A stretch of DNA of 42,878 bases from Pseudomonadota bacterium. GTDB taxonomy: Bacteria > Pseudomonadota > Gammaproteobacteria > Burkholderiales > Burkholderiaceae_C. Location of the stretch: positions 1 through 42,878 of the forward strand of contig JAFECX010000132.1 of NCBI GenBank assembly GCA_018241895.1. The letters are read 5' to 3'. The position numbers and the translations under genes were made by a program. Positions within the stretch are counted from its first letter, which is position 1; each line of letters starts with the position of its first letter. Under the pieces are notes generated by a model that saw only the letters and a list, made by a program, of their open reading frames with translations, had not been told where the DNA came from and did not search any database. Below, piece after piece: positions 27,152 through 36,862 of this stretch.

Positions 27152-28259
27152 GGTTGGGGTCGGCCCTCGGATGGGGCGCCGCCACCGTCACGCGCGCGTA
27201 CAGGCGCGCCAGCGTCTGCGAGACCTCGTCCCACGTGTAGCGCCGCACCTCCTCGAGCCCGGCACGCGCCAGTGCCCCGGCCTGCGCATCGTCGGCCAGC
27301 AGGCGCACGATGGCATCGGCCATGGCCTCGACGTCGCCGGGCGCGACCAGCAGCGCCGTGCGGCCGTGCTGCACCAGATAGGGCACGCCGCCGACCTCGG
27401 TGCTGACGATGGGCACCCCGCTGGCCATGGCCTCGAGCAGCGAGTTGGGCGCGTTGTCGACGGTGCTCGGGTTGAGCACCACGTCGGCGTCGCGGTACAG
27501 CGCCGCCACCGCGTCACGTTCGAGCCGGCCGGCCAGGCGCACGGCGTCGTTCAGCCCCAACTCGTCGACCAGGGCCTGCAGGGCGGCCTGCTCCGGCCCG
27601 CTGCCGGCGATCGTGAGCCGGGCGTCGGGCCGCCGCTGCCGCACGCGTGCCAGCGCACGGATGGCGCTCGCGTTGTCGTAGATCGGCTCGAGGTTGCGCG
27701 TGACGACGATGTGCGCACCGCGCGCGCGCACGGCCGCGCGCGGGCGAAAGCGCGCGAGGTCCACCACGTTCGGCACGATCTCGGTGGCCACGCCGTGCTC
27801 GGCGAACACCCGTTGCAGGAACCCCGAGGGCACCGCCACCGCCCGTGCGCGCCGGATCGTGGCACACACGACGCGATGCGAGCGGGCGAGGAAGCTCGCG
27901 GCCTCGCCACCGCGGTAGTTGACGACGACCGGCACGCCGCGCCGCGCGGCAATGCGGATCGCCGGCATCGCGAACAGGTGCCACGACCACCCCGAGTTGG
28001 CCATGACGTGAAAGACATCGCTGCGCCCGGCCGCCTTCCACAGCCGCACGGCGTACGGCAGCAGGCGCGCCGCCGCACGCAGCATCGGCACGCGGCCGAG
28101 CCACGCCGGGCGGTACGGCGCGTTGGTCTGCACCAGTTCCACCTCGGCGCGCGCGGCGCGCAGCAGTTCCGCGAGTTGGCGGGTCTGGTTGGCCATGCCG
28201 CCGGCCGGCGGCGGCAGCGGCCCCACCAGCGCGATGCGCAGGCCCGCGAAGCCGCTCAC
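27144..28259 (-). CDS. GT4 family glycosyltransferase
   Basis: 371 residues from GTG 28259, which overlaps the stop of the upstream transferase as GTGA. The N-terminus LRIALVGPLPPPAGGMANQT is the glycine-rich GT4 opening; VVNYRGGEAASFLARS, VPNVVDLARF and TIAGSGPE follow. The nucleotide-sugar site is STVDNAPNSLLEAMASGVPIV, where the first glutamate of the usual E-x7-E is replaced by asparagine. This variation also occurs in active relatives. It lies between the stp3-type transferase and the O-ligase, so it likely extends the exosortase-linked glycan. Confidence 0.9.
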   Translation of the reverse strand: MSGFAGLRIALVGPLPPPAGGMANQTRQLAELLRAARAEVELVQTNAPYRPAWLGRVPMLRAAARLLPYAVRLWKAAGRSDVFHVMANSGWSWHLFAMPAIRIAARRGVPVVVNYRGGEAASFLARSHRVVCATIRRARAVAVPSGFLQRVFAEHGVATEIVPNVVDLARFRPRAAVRARGAHIVVTRNLEPIYDNASAIRALARVRQRRPDARLTIAGSGPEQAALQALVDELGLNDAVRLAGRLERDAVAALYRDADVVLNPSTVDNAPNSLLEAMASGVPIVSTEVGGVPYLVQHGRTALLVAPGDVEAMADAIVRLLADDAQAGALARAGLEEVRRYTWDEVSQTLARLYARVTVAAPHPRADPNHA

Positions 28260-29467
28260 GCCGGCACGCCCGCGGCCAGCGCCTCGAACACCGGCCGGTA
28301 CCGCGCCACCGAACGCGTCCAGTTGCGCTCGCGCTCGACGAAGGCGCGGCCGGCCGCGCGCAGTGCCGGCCAGCGCTCGCGGTGCGCAAGCAGCTCGTCG
28401 ACGGCGCCGGCCAGCGCCTGGGCGTTGCCGGCCTCGAACAGCCAGCCCGTCTCGCCGTGGCGGATCAGCTCCTTGTGGCCGCCGACGTCGCTGGCCACGA
28501 GCAGGCGCCCTTGCGCCATCGCCTCCAGCGGCTTGAGCGGCGTCACCAGTTCGGTCAGGCGCATGCTGTGGCGCGGGTAGGCGAGCACGTCGACGAGGTC
28601 GTAGTAGCGCTGCACCTGGGCGTGCGGCACGCGGCCGGTGAAGACCACCTTGTCGGCCAGGCCGAGCGCCGCGGCCTGCGCCTTCAGCGCCGCGTCCTGC
28701 GGGCCGCCGCCCACCAGCAGCACGCGCACCTCGGGGCGGCGCGCCAGCAGCGCCGGCAGCGCCTCGAGCAGCAGATCGAGCCCCTCGTAGGCGTAGAAGC
28801 TGCCGATGAAGCCGACCACGGTGGCTCCGGCCAGGCCGAGCGCGGCCGCGAGCGCCGCATCGGGCGTGCCGCCGGGCTCGAACGTTTCGATGTCGACCGC
28901 GTTCGGGATCACCGTCACGCGCCCGGGCGCGATGCCGCGCGCGACGATGTCGCGCCGCAGGCCCTCGCAGATCGTGAACACGTGGCGCGCCTGGCGCAGC
29001 GCGTGCGTCTCGATGCGCTGCGTGAGGCGATAGCGCAGGCTGCCTTCGGCCGTGGTGCCGTGGTCGACGGCGGCGTCTTCCCAGAACGCGCGCACCTCGT
29101 AGACCACCGGGATGCCCAGCCGGCGGCCCACGCGCAGCGCCGGAATGGCGTCGAGCACCGGCGAGTGCGCATGCAGGACGTGCGGCTGCACCTGGCGCGC
29201 CACCTGCTCGAGGCGCGCCTCGATCTGGCGCATCAGCAGCCATTGATCGAGACCCGGCAGCGCCGGCGCGCCCTGCGGCGCGCTCGTGCGGTGAAAGCGC
29301 AGCCCGTCGACGTCTTCTTCGGGCGCCGCCGCGCCGGTGTGCTTGGGGCCGGTGAGGTGGAAGGTCTCCCAGCCCAGGCGCCGCTGCCCGCGCACGATGG
29401 CGAGCGTGCGGAACGTGTAGCCGCTGTGCAGCGGGATCGAGTGGTCGAGGACGTGCAGGATGCGCAT
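28256..29467 (-). CDS. exosortase A-associated GT4 glycosyltransferase (stp3 type)
   Basis: 403 residues from ATG 29467. It begins MRILHVLDHSIPLHSGYTFR, a signature I recall for the exosortase-A-linked transferase group TIGR04063. Further motifs are YEVRAFWEDAAVDHG, VIPNAVDIETF, FIGSFYAYEGLDLLLEAL and VTPLKPLEAMAQG. It acts on the cytoplasmic face on a lipid-linked sugar, going by family. A VapBC-like pair sits 31 bases upstream between this gene and the amidotransferase, breaking what is usually a tighter operon. Confidence 0.93.
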   Translation of the reverse strand: MRILHVLDHSIPLHSGYTFRTLAIVRGQRRLGWETFHLTGPKHTGAAAPEEDVDGLRFHRTSAPQGAPALPGLDQWLLMRQIEARLEQVARQVQPHVLHAHSPVLDAIPALRVGRRLGIPVVYEVRAFWEDAAVDHGTTAEGSLRYRLTQRIETHALRQARHVFTICEGLRRDIVARGIAPGRVTVIPNAVDIETFEPGGTPDAALAAALGLAGATVVGFIGSFYAYEGLDLLLEALPALLARRPEVRVLLVGGGPQDAALKAQAAALGLADKVVFTGRVPHAQVQRYYDLVDVLAYPRHSMRLTELVTPLKPLEAMAQGRLLVASDVGGHKELIRHGETGWLFEAGNAQALAGAVDELLAHRERWPALRAAGRAFVERERNWTRSVARYRPVFEALAAGVPA

Positions 29468-29498
29468 GGCCGTGCCGTGTACGTGCTGCGGCTGCGCT

Positions 29499-29891
29499 TC
29501 AGACCACCAGCCGCCCGGCAAGCTCGGCGTATGCGGGAAGCTGGCCGTCTGCCGATGCCAACTGCCTATCCAGCTCCAGGGCCGTGGCAATGATGGTCCG
29601 GTCGAAAGGGTCGCGATGACGGTCCGTCAATTCGACAGCGCGCCCCGGGATCGCTGGCGTAAGGGGCAGCACCTCTATCAGCGACCCATCCAGGGCCTTT
29701 GCGAACCACTCACGCAGGGGGACAGTCAGTTCGATCTTCCCACGTCGTACGGCCTGTGCCATTTCGAAGCACGACACGGCACTCACGCCAACGCGCTCCG
29801 AAGCGCGCACGGCCTCCGATTGGGCCGACGAAAGCCGGTCGTGATCGGCATTGATCCACCAGTACCAAATATGGGTATCGAGCACGATCAT
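29499..29891 (-). CDS. vapC: VapC-like PIN-domain toxin
   Basis: 130 residues, full length for the family. PIN-domain ribonucleases use clustered acids: Asp5 in VLDTHIWYW, Glu43 in SCFEMAQA, Asp94 and Asp97 in RHRDPFDRTIIATA, and Asp115 near the C-terminus are all present. The ATG overlaps the antitoxin stop as ATGA, the usual order of antitoxin then toxin. All catalytic positions look intact, so it may be active. Composition is less GC-rich than the polysaccharide genes around it, fitting a recent insertion into the operon. Confidence 0.92.
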   Translation of the reverse strand: MIVLDTHIWYWWINADHDRLSSAQSEAVRASERVGVSAVSCFEMAQAVRRGKIELTVPLREWFAKALDGSLIEVLPLTPAIPGRAVELTDRHRDPFDRTIIATALELDRQLASADGQLPAYAELAGRLVV

Positions 29892-30118
29892 TGTGGGTCG
29901 GCCCAGTCCTCTGGATCGACGATGGGGGAGATCAGATCACCCAGCGTTCGTCCCTTGCCCGCCAGGTCAGGATGCGGCCTGCGGATCGCGAGGGCAGCCA
30001 CCGGCTCCTCGTCGATCGTCAACGCAATGACCTCGACGCGACGATTGACGAACGATTGCGGCAGTTCGAGCAAGACCCGCGTATCTCGGACATCGATGAC
30101 TTTGCGCTGAACCTGCAT
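29888..30118 (-). CDS. VapB-like antitoxin
   Basis: 76 residues from ATG 30118, with GGGAG six bases upstream on the minus strand. N-terminal MQVQRKVIDVRDTRVLLELP followed by SFVNRRVEVIALTI looks like the beta-strand-rich DUF2281/AbrB-like DNA-binding part of small antitoxins; the C-terminal tail (TLGDLISPIVDPEDW) would bind the toxin. It lies 16 bases after the amidotransferase stop and is coupled to the toxin by ATGA. Expected to bind its own promoter, though none is obvious in the 16-base gap, so expression may depend on the operon or on signals inside the amidotransferase gene. Confidence 0.85.
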   Translation of the reverse strand: MQVQRKVIDVRDTRVLLELPQSFVNRRVEVIALTIDEEPVAALAIRRPHPDLAGKGRTLGDLISPIVDPEDWADPQ

Positions 30119-30134
30119 CACGAACTCCCAGCGG

Positions 30135-32087
30135 TTACGACAGCATCGACGCAGCAACCCGCTGCTCTTGCGGTTGCCACGCCGCTGCAGGCGCCTCGTC
30201 CGCCACATTGCGCAGGAAGGCCTCGAACATCAGCAGCGACCACAGCGGCGAGCTGTGGTCGCGCGTGCCGGCCTGGTGCGCCTGCACCAGGTGCTCGAGG
30301 TAGCCGCGTTCGAACCAGCCGGTGGCGGCCAGCCGCTCGCCGAGCACGGCGTCGCGCACGCGCTGCGCGAGCGGCCCGCGGAACCAGCGCGCCAGCGGCA
30401 CCGAGAAGCCCATCTTCGGGCGGTACAGCACGTCGGCCGGCAACAGCGGCTCCATCGTCTTCTTCAGCAGGAACTTGCCCTCCTGCGCGCGCACCTTCAT
30501 CGAGGTGGGCAGCGTGGCCAGCCACTCGACGAGCTTGTGGTCCATCAGCGGCTCGCGCACCTCGAGGCTGTGCGCCATGCTGGCGCGGTCGACCTTGGTG
30601 TTGATGTCGCCCACCAGATAGGTCTTGAGGTCGAGGTACTGCACGAGCGCGAGCGCATCGTCGGTGCCGGCGCGTGCGGCGTGGCGCCGGAACACCTCGA
30701 GCGCGTCGTAGCCGCCGAGCTCGCGCTTCATTGCGGTGCTGAACAGCGCGCTGCGCATCGGCCCGCGCAGCAGCGACACCGAGTGGAAGTAGGCCTCGAC
30801 CGAGGTGCGCGCCATGCCTTCGAAGGTGGTCTTGGCGCGAAACACGCGCGGCGCCCAGTCGGCCTTGGGGTAGACGCGACCGAGCAGCCCGAACAGCGGC
30901 CGCCGCACGGCCGCCGGCAGCAGCGAGCGCATGCGCTCTTCCATCAGGTGCATGCGATAGCGGCGGTAGCCGGCGAAGCTCTCGTCGCCGCCGTCACCGC
31001 TCAGCGCCACCGTGACGTGCTTGCGCGCGAGCTGGCATACGCGATAGGTGGGGATGGCCGAGCTATCGGCGTAGGGCTCGTCGTACAGCCGCGCCAGCGT
31101 GTCGACGAGGTCGAAGTCGTCCGAGCGCACCGTCTCGACGTGGTGGCGCGTGCGGTAGCGCTCAGCCACCTTCTGCGCGAACTCGCTCTCGTCGAACCTG
31201 GGGTCGTCGAAGGCGATGGAGCAGGTGTCGACGGGCTCGGGTGACAGGCCCGCCATCGTCGCCACCACGGCGCTCGAATCGACGCCGCCCGACAGGAAGG
31301 CGCCCAGCGGCACCTCGGAGATCATGCGCAGCCGCACCGACTCCTGCAGCCGCTGCTGCAGCTCGGCCGAGGCTTCGGCCAGCGTGTTCGGGTTGCCGAG
31401 CGTGAAGCGCACGTCCCAGAACTCGCGCGGCTCGGCCAGCGGCTCGCCGCGGCGCAGCGTGAGCGTGTGCGCCGGCGGCAGCTTGCGCGCCTGTGTGAAG
31501 ATGGTGCGCGGCTCGGCCACGTAGCCGAGCGCGAAGTACTCCTCGACGGCCAGCGGGTCGAGCGCACGCGACATGCCGCCGTGCGCGAGCAGCGACTTCA
31601 GTTCGCTGCCGAACAGCAGCGTGCCGTCGGGCAGCAGCGCGTAGTGCAGCGGCTTGACGCCCAGGCGGTCGCGCGCCATGAACAGCGTCTGCCGGTTGCG
31701 GTCCCACAGCACGAAGGCGAACATGCCGCGCAGGCGCTCCACGCAGCGCTCGCCCCACTGCTCCCAGCCGTGCACGATGCACTCGGTGTCGCTCTTGGTG
31801 CGAAAGCGGTGCCCCGCGGCCTGCAGCTCGGGCATCAGCTCGCGGTAGTTGTAGATCTCGCCGTTGAAGACCACGACCACCGAGCCGTCCTCGTTGGCCA
31901 GCGGCTGCTGCCCGGTGGCGATGTCGATGATCGACAGCCGCCGGTGGCCGAAGCCCAGCCCGGGCTCGACGTGCAGGCGCCCCTCGTCGGGGCCGCGGTG
32001 GCGCTGCGAGTCGTTCATGCGCGCGAGCACCGCGCGCTCGACTTCGCGCCGGCCGCGGGTATCGAAGATGCCGGTGATGCCGCACAT
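30135..32087 (-). CDS. exosortase A system-associated amidotransferase (asparagine synthase family)
   Basis: 650 residues from ATG 32087 (MCGITGIFDTRG). The glutaminase domain is complete: nucleophile Cys2, RGPD at 31-34, GHRRLSIID and FNGEIYN at 74-80. The synthetase domain has FLSGGVDSS (SGGVDS at 266-271), VALSGDGGDESFAGY and KVDRASMAHSLEVREPL. From memory it matches the exosortase-linked TIGR03108 group, which is a little longer than AsnB. It would use glutamine to amidate an acid, perhaps a uronic acid of the glycan such as one from the dehydrogenase at 33984-35264 (inference). No clear ribosome site; the leader contains a strong hairpin. It differs from the Cys-less homolog at 16880-18619. 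Confidence 0.95.
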   Translation of the reverse strand: MCGITGIFDTRGRREVERAVLARMNDSQRHRGPDEGRLHVEPGLGFGHRRLSIIDIATGQQPLANEDGSVVVVFNGEIYNYRELMPELQAAGHRFRTKSDTECIVHGWEQWGERCVERLRGMFAFVLWDRNRQTLFMARDRLGVKPLHYALLPDGTLLFGSELKSLLAHGGMSRALDPLAVEEYFALGYVAEPRTIFTQARKLPPAHTLTLRRGEPLAEPREFWDVRFTLGNPNTLAEASAELQQRLQESVRLRMISEVPLGAFLSGGVDSSAVVATMAGLSPEPVDTCSIAFDDPRFDESEFAQKVAERYRTRHHVETVRSDDFDLVDTLARLYDEPYADSSAIPTYRVCQLARKHVTVALSGDGGDESFAGYRRYRMHLMEERMRSLLPAAVRRPLFGLLGRVYPKADWAPRVFRAKTTFEGMARTSVEAYFHSVSLLRGPMRSALFSTAMKRELGGYDALEVFRRHAARAGTDDALALVQYLDLKTYLVGDINTKVDRASMAHSLEVREPLMDHKLVEWLATLPTSMKVRAQEGKFLLKKTMEPLLPADVLYRPKMGFSVPLARWFRGPLAQRVRDAVLGERLAATGWFERGYLEHLVQAHQAGTRDHSSPLWSLLMFEAFLRNVADEAPAAAWQPQEQRVAASMLS

Positions 32088-32107
32088 GGGGGTGGTTGAC
32101 CGAAGCA

Positions 32108-32125
32108 CGGCCGGTTCGCCGGCCG
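32108..32125 (-). promoter_or_regulatory. perfect hairpin in the amidotransferase leader
   Basis: Seven-base perfect stem CGGCCGG / CCGGCCG with a four-base loop, ending about 20 bases upstream of the amidotransferase ATG on the minus strand. It has no T-run on either side, so it is not an intrinsic terminator; a role in mRNA stability or translation is possible. No convincing -35/-10 pair was found upstream. Confidence 0.5.
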
Positions 32126-32327
32126 CGCGGGAGGGAAATGGCAATGGTAGGCGAGCGCCACGGCCCCGGCAGCCGCTGGCCCCGCCGCCGCAGCGGGCGG
32201 CATGATTTACGACACAGGGTGCGGGGCCGATGTGCCCACGATTGCGTGCCCGCCTTCCTGCGCCGGGCAGGCACGCTCCGGTCACAATCCTCCGTGCGGC
32301 TCACAACACGGTGGGAGACTCGACGTC

Positions 32328-32481
32328 ATGGGCGAAATCCACTTCATCGTCGAAGAAGCGCCGGAAGGTGGCTGCGTTGCCCGCGCCGTGGACGCCGACA
32401 TCGTTGGCTGCAATCGTCGCTGCGGTCGCCGAACGCCAGGGGCTCGAGCGCGACGAGTTCCGTGCGCGCCTGCTGGCGTGA
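32328..32481 (+). pseudogene. frameshifted small antitoxin-like gene remnant
   Basis: ATG 32328, with GGGAG about ten bases upstream, opens MGEIHFIVEEAPEGGCVARA. This resembles the start of a common family of about 70-residue antitoxin-like proteins (EIxFIVEEAPEGGYxARAL). After VDADI (about base 32400) the frame turns into arginine-cysteine-rich nonsense, while the +1 frame reads SLAAIVAAVAERQGLERDEF and stops at 32481 after RARLLA. A single frameshift near 32395-32405 joins the two into about 52 residues. The usual middle (FTEADTLEEL...) is missing. I read it as a decayed gene, the only plus-strand coding trace in the minus-strand half. Confidence 0.6.
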
Positions 32482-32541
32482 TACGTGAGCTGGCGATGGC
32501 TGCAGTCGCTTCGATGACAGCGCCGTTGTGCGCACCGGAGT

Positions 32542-33687
32542 TCAGCGCCGCACACGTTCGTAGACAGCCCGGTACGTATCGACCATCGCCTGCAGGCTGA
32601 AGCGTTCGATCACCACGGTGCGGCCTGCGCGCCCCATCGCGGCCGCTTGCGCCGGATCGGCGGCCAGCCGCAGCAGCGAGTGCGCCATCGCCTCGGCGTC
32701 GGCCGGCGGCACGATCAGGCCGGTGCGGCCGGCAGCCACCAGATCGGCATTGCCGCCGACGGCGGTCGCCAGCACCGGCAGTGCGCTGGCCATGGCCTCG
32801 AGGATGGTGTTGGAGATGCCTTCGGCCAGCGAGGGCAGCGCGAAGGCGTGCAGGCCGCGCATCACGTCGGGCACGTCGGTGCGCTCGCCGGCCAGCCACG
32901 CCAGATCGGCCGCACCGGCCTCGGCCAGCAGCGCCTCGCAGGCCGGCCTGAGCGCGCCGTCGCCCACCAGCACGAGGCGCAGCCGCTGGCGCAGCGCCGG
33001 TTCGAGCTCGAGCGCGCGCACGAAGGCACGCACCAGCGTCGGCTGGTCCTTCACCGTCTGCATGCGCCCGACGGTGCCGACGAGCCAGTGCCGCGCCGGA
33101 TCGAACGGGCCGCCGGCAATCGGCGCCGGCCCGGCCGCGCCCGGGCAAAAGCGCCCGGTGTCGACGCCGTTGTAGACCTGCGTCACGCGCGCCGGCGCCA
33201 CGTGCACCTTGTCGAGCAGGTACTGCTGCAGGTCGCGCGACAGCGCGAACCAGTGGTGCACGAACGGCCGGTACAGCCGCCGCACGCGCTGGTAGGTGCG
33301 GTTGCTGCCGTCGAGGTCGCCCACGTCGCGCCCGTGTTCGCCGTGGATGCGCAGCGGCACGCCGGCCAGCCAGGCCGCGGGCTGCACCTCGAGCGCCGCC
33401 AGGTTGCGCGTGTGCACGATGGCCGGACGCAACTCGCGCCACAGGCCCACCAGCCGCGGATAGAGCCGCCACAGGTGCCCCGGTGCCTTGTGCAGCGCGA
33501 TGCAGCGCACGTCGGGCCGGCGGATGCGCTGCGCAAACGCCGTCACCTCGGTGAGCGAGACCACGACATGCCGGAATGCGTCGTCCGGCAGGTGGTTGAT
33601 CAGGTTGACGACGCCGTTCTCGAGGCCGCCCGTGTCGAAGCGGTAGACGACGTGGGCGATGAGGGGCCGTGTATCGGCACCCGACAG
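32542..33687 (-). CDS. exosortase A-associated GT4 glycosyltransferase (stp2 type), probable CTG start
   Basis: About 381 residues. The sequence PLIAHVVYRFDTGGLENGVV is the typical opening of the exosortase-linked transferase group TIGR03088, which normally starts about ten residues earlier. No ATG, GTG or TTG is there; instead CTG 33687 stands six bases after GGAGG (33698-33694), one base past the stop of the DUF2283 gene. ATG 33744 would add 19 residues inside that gene. Later motifs: HGEHGRDVGDLDG, VYNGVDTGRF, VGTVGRMQTVKDQPTL and the E-x7-E block LAEGISNTILEAMASALP. Role: transfer of a sugar to a lipid-linked intermediate at the inner membrane. Confidence 0.9.
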   Translation of the reverse strand: MSGADTRPLIAHVVYRFDTGGLENGVVNLINHLPDDAFRHVVVSLTEVTAFAQRIRRPDVRCIALHKAPGHLWRLYPRLVGLWRELRPAIVHTRNLAALEVQPAAWLAGVPLRIHGEHGRDVGDLDGSNRTYQRVRRLYRPFVHHWFALSRDLQQYLLDKVHVAPARVTQVYNGVDTGRFCPGAAGPAPIAGGPFDPARHWLVGTVGRMQTVKDQPTLVRAFVRALELEPALRQRLRLVLVGDGALRPACEALLAEAGAADLAWLAGERTDVPDVMRGLHAFALPSLAEGISNTILEAMASALPVLATAVGGNADLVAAGRTGLIVPPADAEAMAHSLLRLAADPAQAAAMGRAGRTVVIERFSLQAMVDTYRAVYERVRR

Positions 33688-33688
33688 C

Positions 33689-33886
33689 TCACGCCTCCAC
33701 GCGCTCGTAGGTGAAGCGGCCGAGTTCGGCCCGGTCTTTCGCATGCTCGATCGTGATCGCCACCAGCCGGCCCTGTGCGTCCACATCGACCAGCGTGTTC
33801 TCGTCGAGATCGCGCGTCTGCACCACCTGCGCGTCACGCAACTCGATGAGCAGCGTGTCCGTGTCCTCGAAGTAGCGAATCCTCAT
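33689..33886 (-). CDS. DUF2283 family small protein
   Basis: 65 residues from ATG 33886, with GGAG about nine bases upstream. It reads MRIRYFEDTDTLLIELRD, then DLDENTLVDVDAQGRLVAITIEHA, the compact beta-hairpin pattern of DUF2283 (YDxxxDxLyI.l.......e...gvivdyD..G.ivgiEIl..a). Such proteins are often found beside toxin genes as presumed antitoxins, but no toxin is next to it here. It sits between the UDP-sugar dehydrogenase and stp2, and its stop is one base before the probable CTG start of stp2, so it may couple translation of the transferase. Function unknown. Confidence 0.85.
   Translation of the reverse strand: MRIRYFEDTDTLLIELRDAQVVQTRDLDENTLVDVDAQGRLVAITIEHAKDRAELGRFTYERVEA
33694..33698 (-). 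promoter_or_regulatory. Shine-Dalgarno deciding a CTG start
   Basis: GGAGG on the minus strand, inside the last codons of the DUF2283 gene and exactly six bases before CTG 33687, the only start-like codon at the position where stp2-type proteins normally begin. Confidence 0.7.
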
Positions 33887-33983
33887 GCGACGCGCTCCGA
33901 TGCGAAGGACGAATCGTGGAGGCGCATGCAGCCATTCGGTCCGCCCCATACCGCGCCGGTCCGGCTCGGCTTCGGATGCCGCC

Positions 33984-35264
<1,281 letters not shown>

Positions 35265-35299
35265 TGCGGGGACTCCCTCTCGGTCTTCGGATGGTCGGA

Positions 35300-36862
35300 T
35301 CAGCGCGCGCGGCGCGTGCGCTCGAGCACGCTGGACAGCGCGCCCAGGTTGGCGTCGGCAAAGGCCTGCAGCGTGCGGCCGGCGTCCTGCGGATCGCCCT
35401 CGGCGTACAGCAGCACGAGCGCGCCGTCGTCGCCGTGGCCGCGTGCGCGCGCCAGCGCCTGCGCGAGCTTGGCCTCGATGTCGCCGCCGACGTAGCGGCC
35501 GTCGATCCAGTACAGGCGCCAGACCTGCAGGCGGTGGCGTGCGCCGAAACCCTGGTCGCGGTCGAGGACGTCGGCGCTGCGCAGCGCCACCTCGCGGCCG
35601 TCCACCGTGAGCACCCGGCTGCCGACGGTGGGGATGCCCCAGCGCCGGTCGCGCATGCCCACCAGCATGTTCGACGAACTGACGAGCCTGCGCTCCTCGT
35701 TCTGGCCGCGGAAGTAGGCGAGCTGCACGCCGACCGTGCCGGCCGCGGCGCGGTAGACGCCCGTGGCCAGCACCGACGGCTCGGCGAACTGCGGCGTGAA
35801 CTCGGGCAGCGCCGCGCCCGCGTCGGACCAGCCCGAGGGCCAGGCCGCGGGCAGCGCCAGCCGAGCCGGCGCCGCGCTGCCCTCGGCGCGCTGCAGCGCG
35901 GCCAGCGTCCACGGCGGCAGCAGCACGAGCACGGCCGCGGCAAGCGCCAGCGTCCAGGCGCCGCGGCGGCCCCAGCCGGTCGCCAGGCCCGCCGGACGGC
36001 CCGCCGAAGCCGGCGGCGGCGCATCCGGCTGCGCCCAGCGCGCACCCACCATGAACATCAGGAAGATGATGATGCCGAAGAAGACCCAGCCGTACAGGAT
36101 GTGGTCGACGCCCACCGCGATGCGGTTGCCCGACAGGTGCGCCAGCATCACCACCATGTAGGCGCGCACCCAGTTCGCCACCACCGGCAGCGCCAGCGCC
36201 ACCAGCATGAAGACGGCACGCCGCAGGTAGGAGCGGTAGTTGAGGTAGGCGAAGAGCGAGCCGACCATGAACGACGCCATCAGGTAGCGCACGCCGCTGC
36301 ACTCGTCGATCACCGACCAGTTGCCGCTCGGGATGACGAAGTTCTGCCCCTCGCGGTACACCGGGATGCCGGTGGCCTGCAGCGCGCCGACGGTGACGTC
36401 GGCCGTCCACTCCATCATCGTCGGCACGACGAACTCGCCGAAGGGCACGGCGAAGAACAGGAACAGCAGCGGAAACAGCAGCGCGCGCGCCACCGGCCAG
36501 CCGAACATCGCCGGCACCGACAGGATCAGCAGCGCCACGAAGGCGAACTGGGCCGCGGCGTTGACGACCACCAGCCCCGCCGCCAGCCACGCCAGCGCCA
36601 GCGCCGCCATCGCGAGCAGCCAGCGCGGCTCGGGCCGCGGTGCCAGCGCGGCCAGATGGGCACGCTGGCGCCACACCATCCACAGCGTGAGCGGCAGCAC
36701 CAGAAAGCAGTGCGCGAAGGTCTCGGAGCGGTACCAGATGCCGACCATCACCTCCACGGTGTCGCGGTAGGCGAGCAGCAGCAGCGCCACCAGCGCCAGC
36801 CAGGCGACGAGCGGCGTGCGCCACGGTGATGCGGCGCGCAGCTCGGCGGGGATGGCGCTCAT
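35300..36862 (-). CDS. xrtA: exosortase A fused to EpsI domain
   Basis: 520 residues from ATG 36862. Integral membrane transpeptidase/protease that cuts PEP-CTERM proteins at the membrane. Residues 1-275 are the exosortase core with about eight membrane helices and the catalytic triad Cys188 (SVIDECSGVRYL), Arg233 (NWVRAYMVV) and His254 (VDHILYGWV). A spacer at 275-300 and another hydrophobic helix (300-320) lead to a periplasmic EpsI domain to the end (AAWPSGWSDAGA, QLAYFRGQNEERRLVSSSN, VWRLYWIDGRYV). The fusion is common in betaproteobacteria. The leader is a 12-bp tandem repeat whose small ORF overlaps the ATG as ATGA; an in-frame ATG at 36940 would add 26 Arg/Asp/His-rich residues. Confidence 0.96.
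   Translation of the reverse strand: MSAIPAELRAASPWRTPLVAWLALVALLLLAYRDTVEVMVGIWYRSETFAHCFLVLPLTLWMVWRQRAHLAALAPRPEPRWLLAMAALALAWLAAGLVVVNAAAQFAFVALLILSVPAMFGWPVARALLFPLLFLFFAVPFGEFVVPTMMEWTADVTVGALQATGIPVYREGQNFVIPSGNWSVIDECSGVRYLMASFMVGSLFAYLNYRSYLRRAVFMLVALALPVVANWVRAYMVVMLAHLSGNRIAVGVDHILYGWVFFGIIIFLMFMVGARWAQPDAPPPASAGRPAGLATGWGRRGAWTLALAAAVLVLLPPWTLAALQRAEGSAAPARLALPAAWPSGWSDAGAALPEFTPQFAEPSVLATGVYRAAAGTVGVQLAYFRGQNEERRLVSSSNMLVGMRDRRWGIPTVGSRVLTVDGREVALRSADVLDRDQGFGARHRLQVWRLYWIDGRYVGGDIEAKLAQALARARGHGDDGALVLLYAEGDPQDAGRTLQAFADANLGALSSVLERTRRAR

Larger units (their letters stand above)
32088..32541. other. 454-base interval between stp2 and the amidotransferase gene
   Basis: This is the longest non-coding stretch of the window. 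It holds the leader hairpin (32108-32125), a region with weak AT content around 32200-32212 that could contain a minus-strand promoter (TAAATCAT on that strand), and a decayed plus-strand small gene at 32328-32481. Positions 32482-32541 show nothing recognisable. Confidence 0.7.

Noticed and set aside
32108..32125. intrinsic terminator
   Set aside because: Strong GC stem but no following T-run on either strand.
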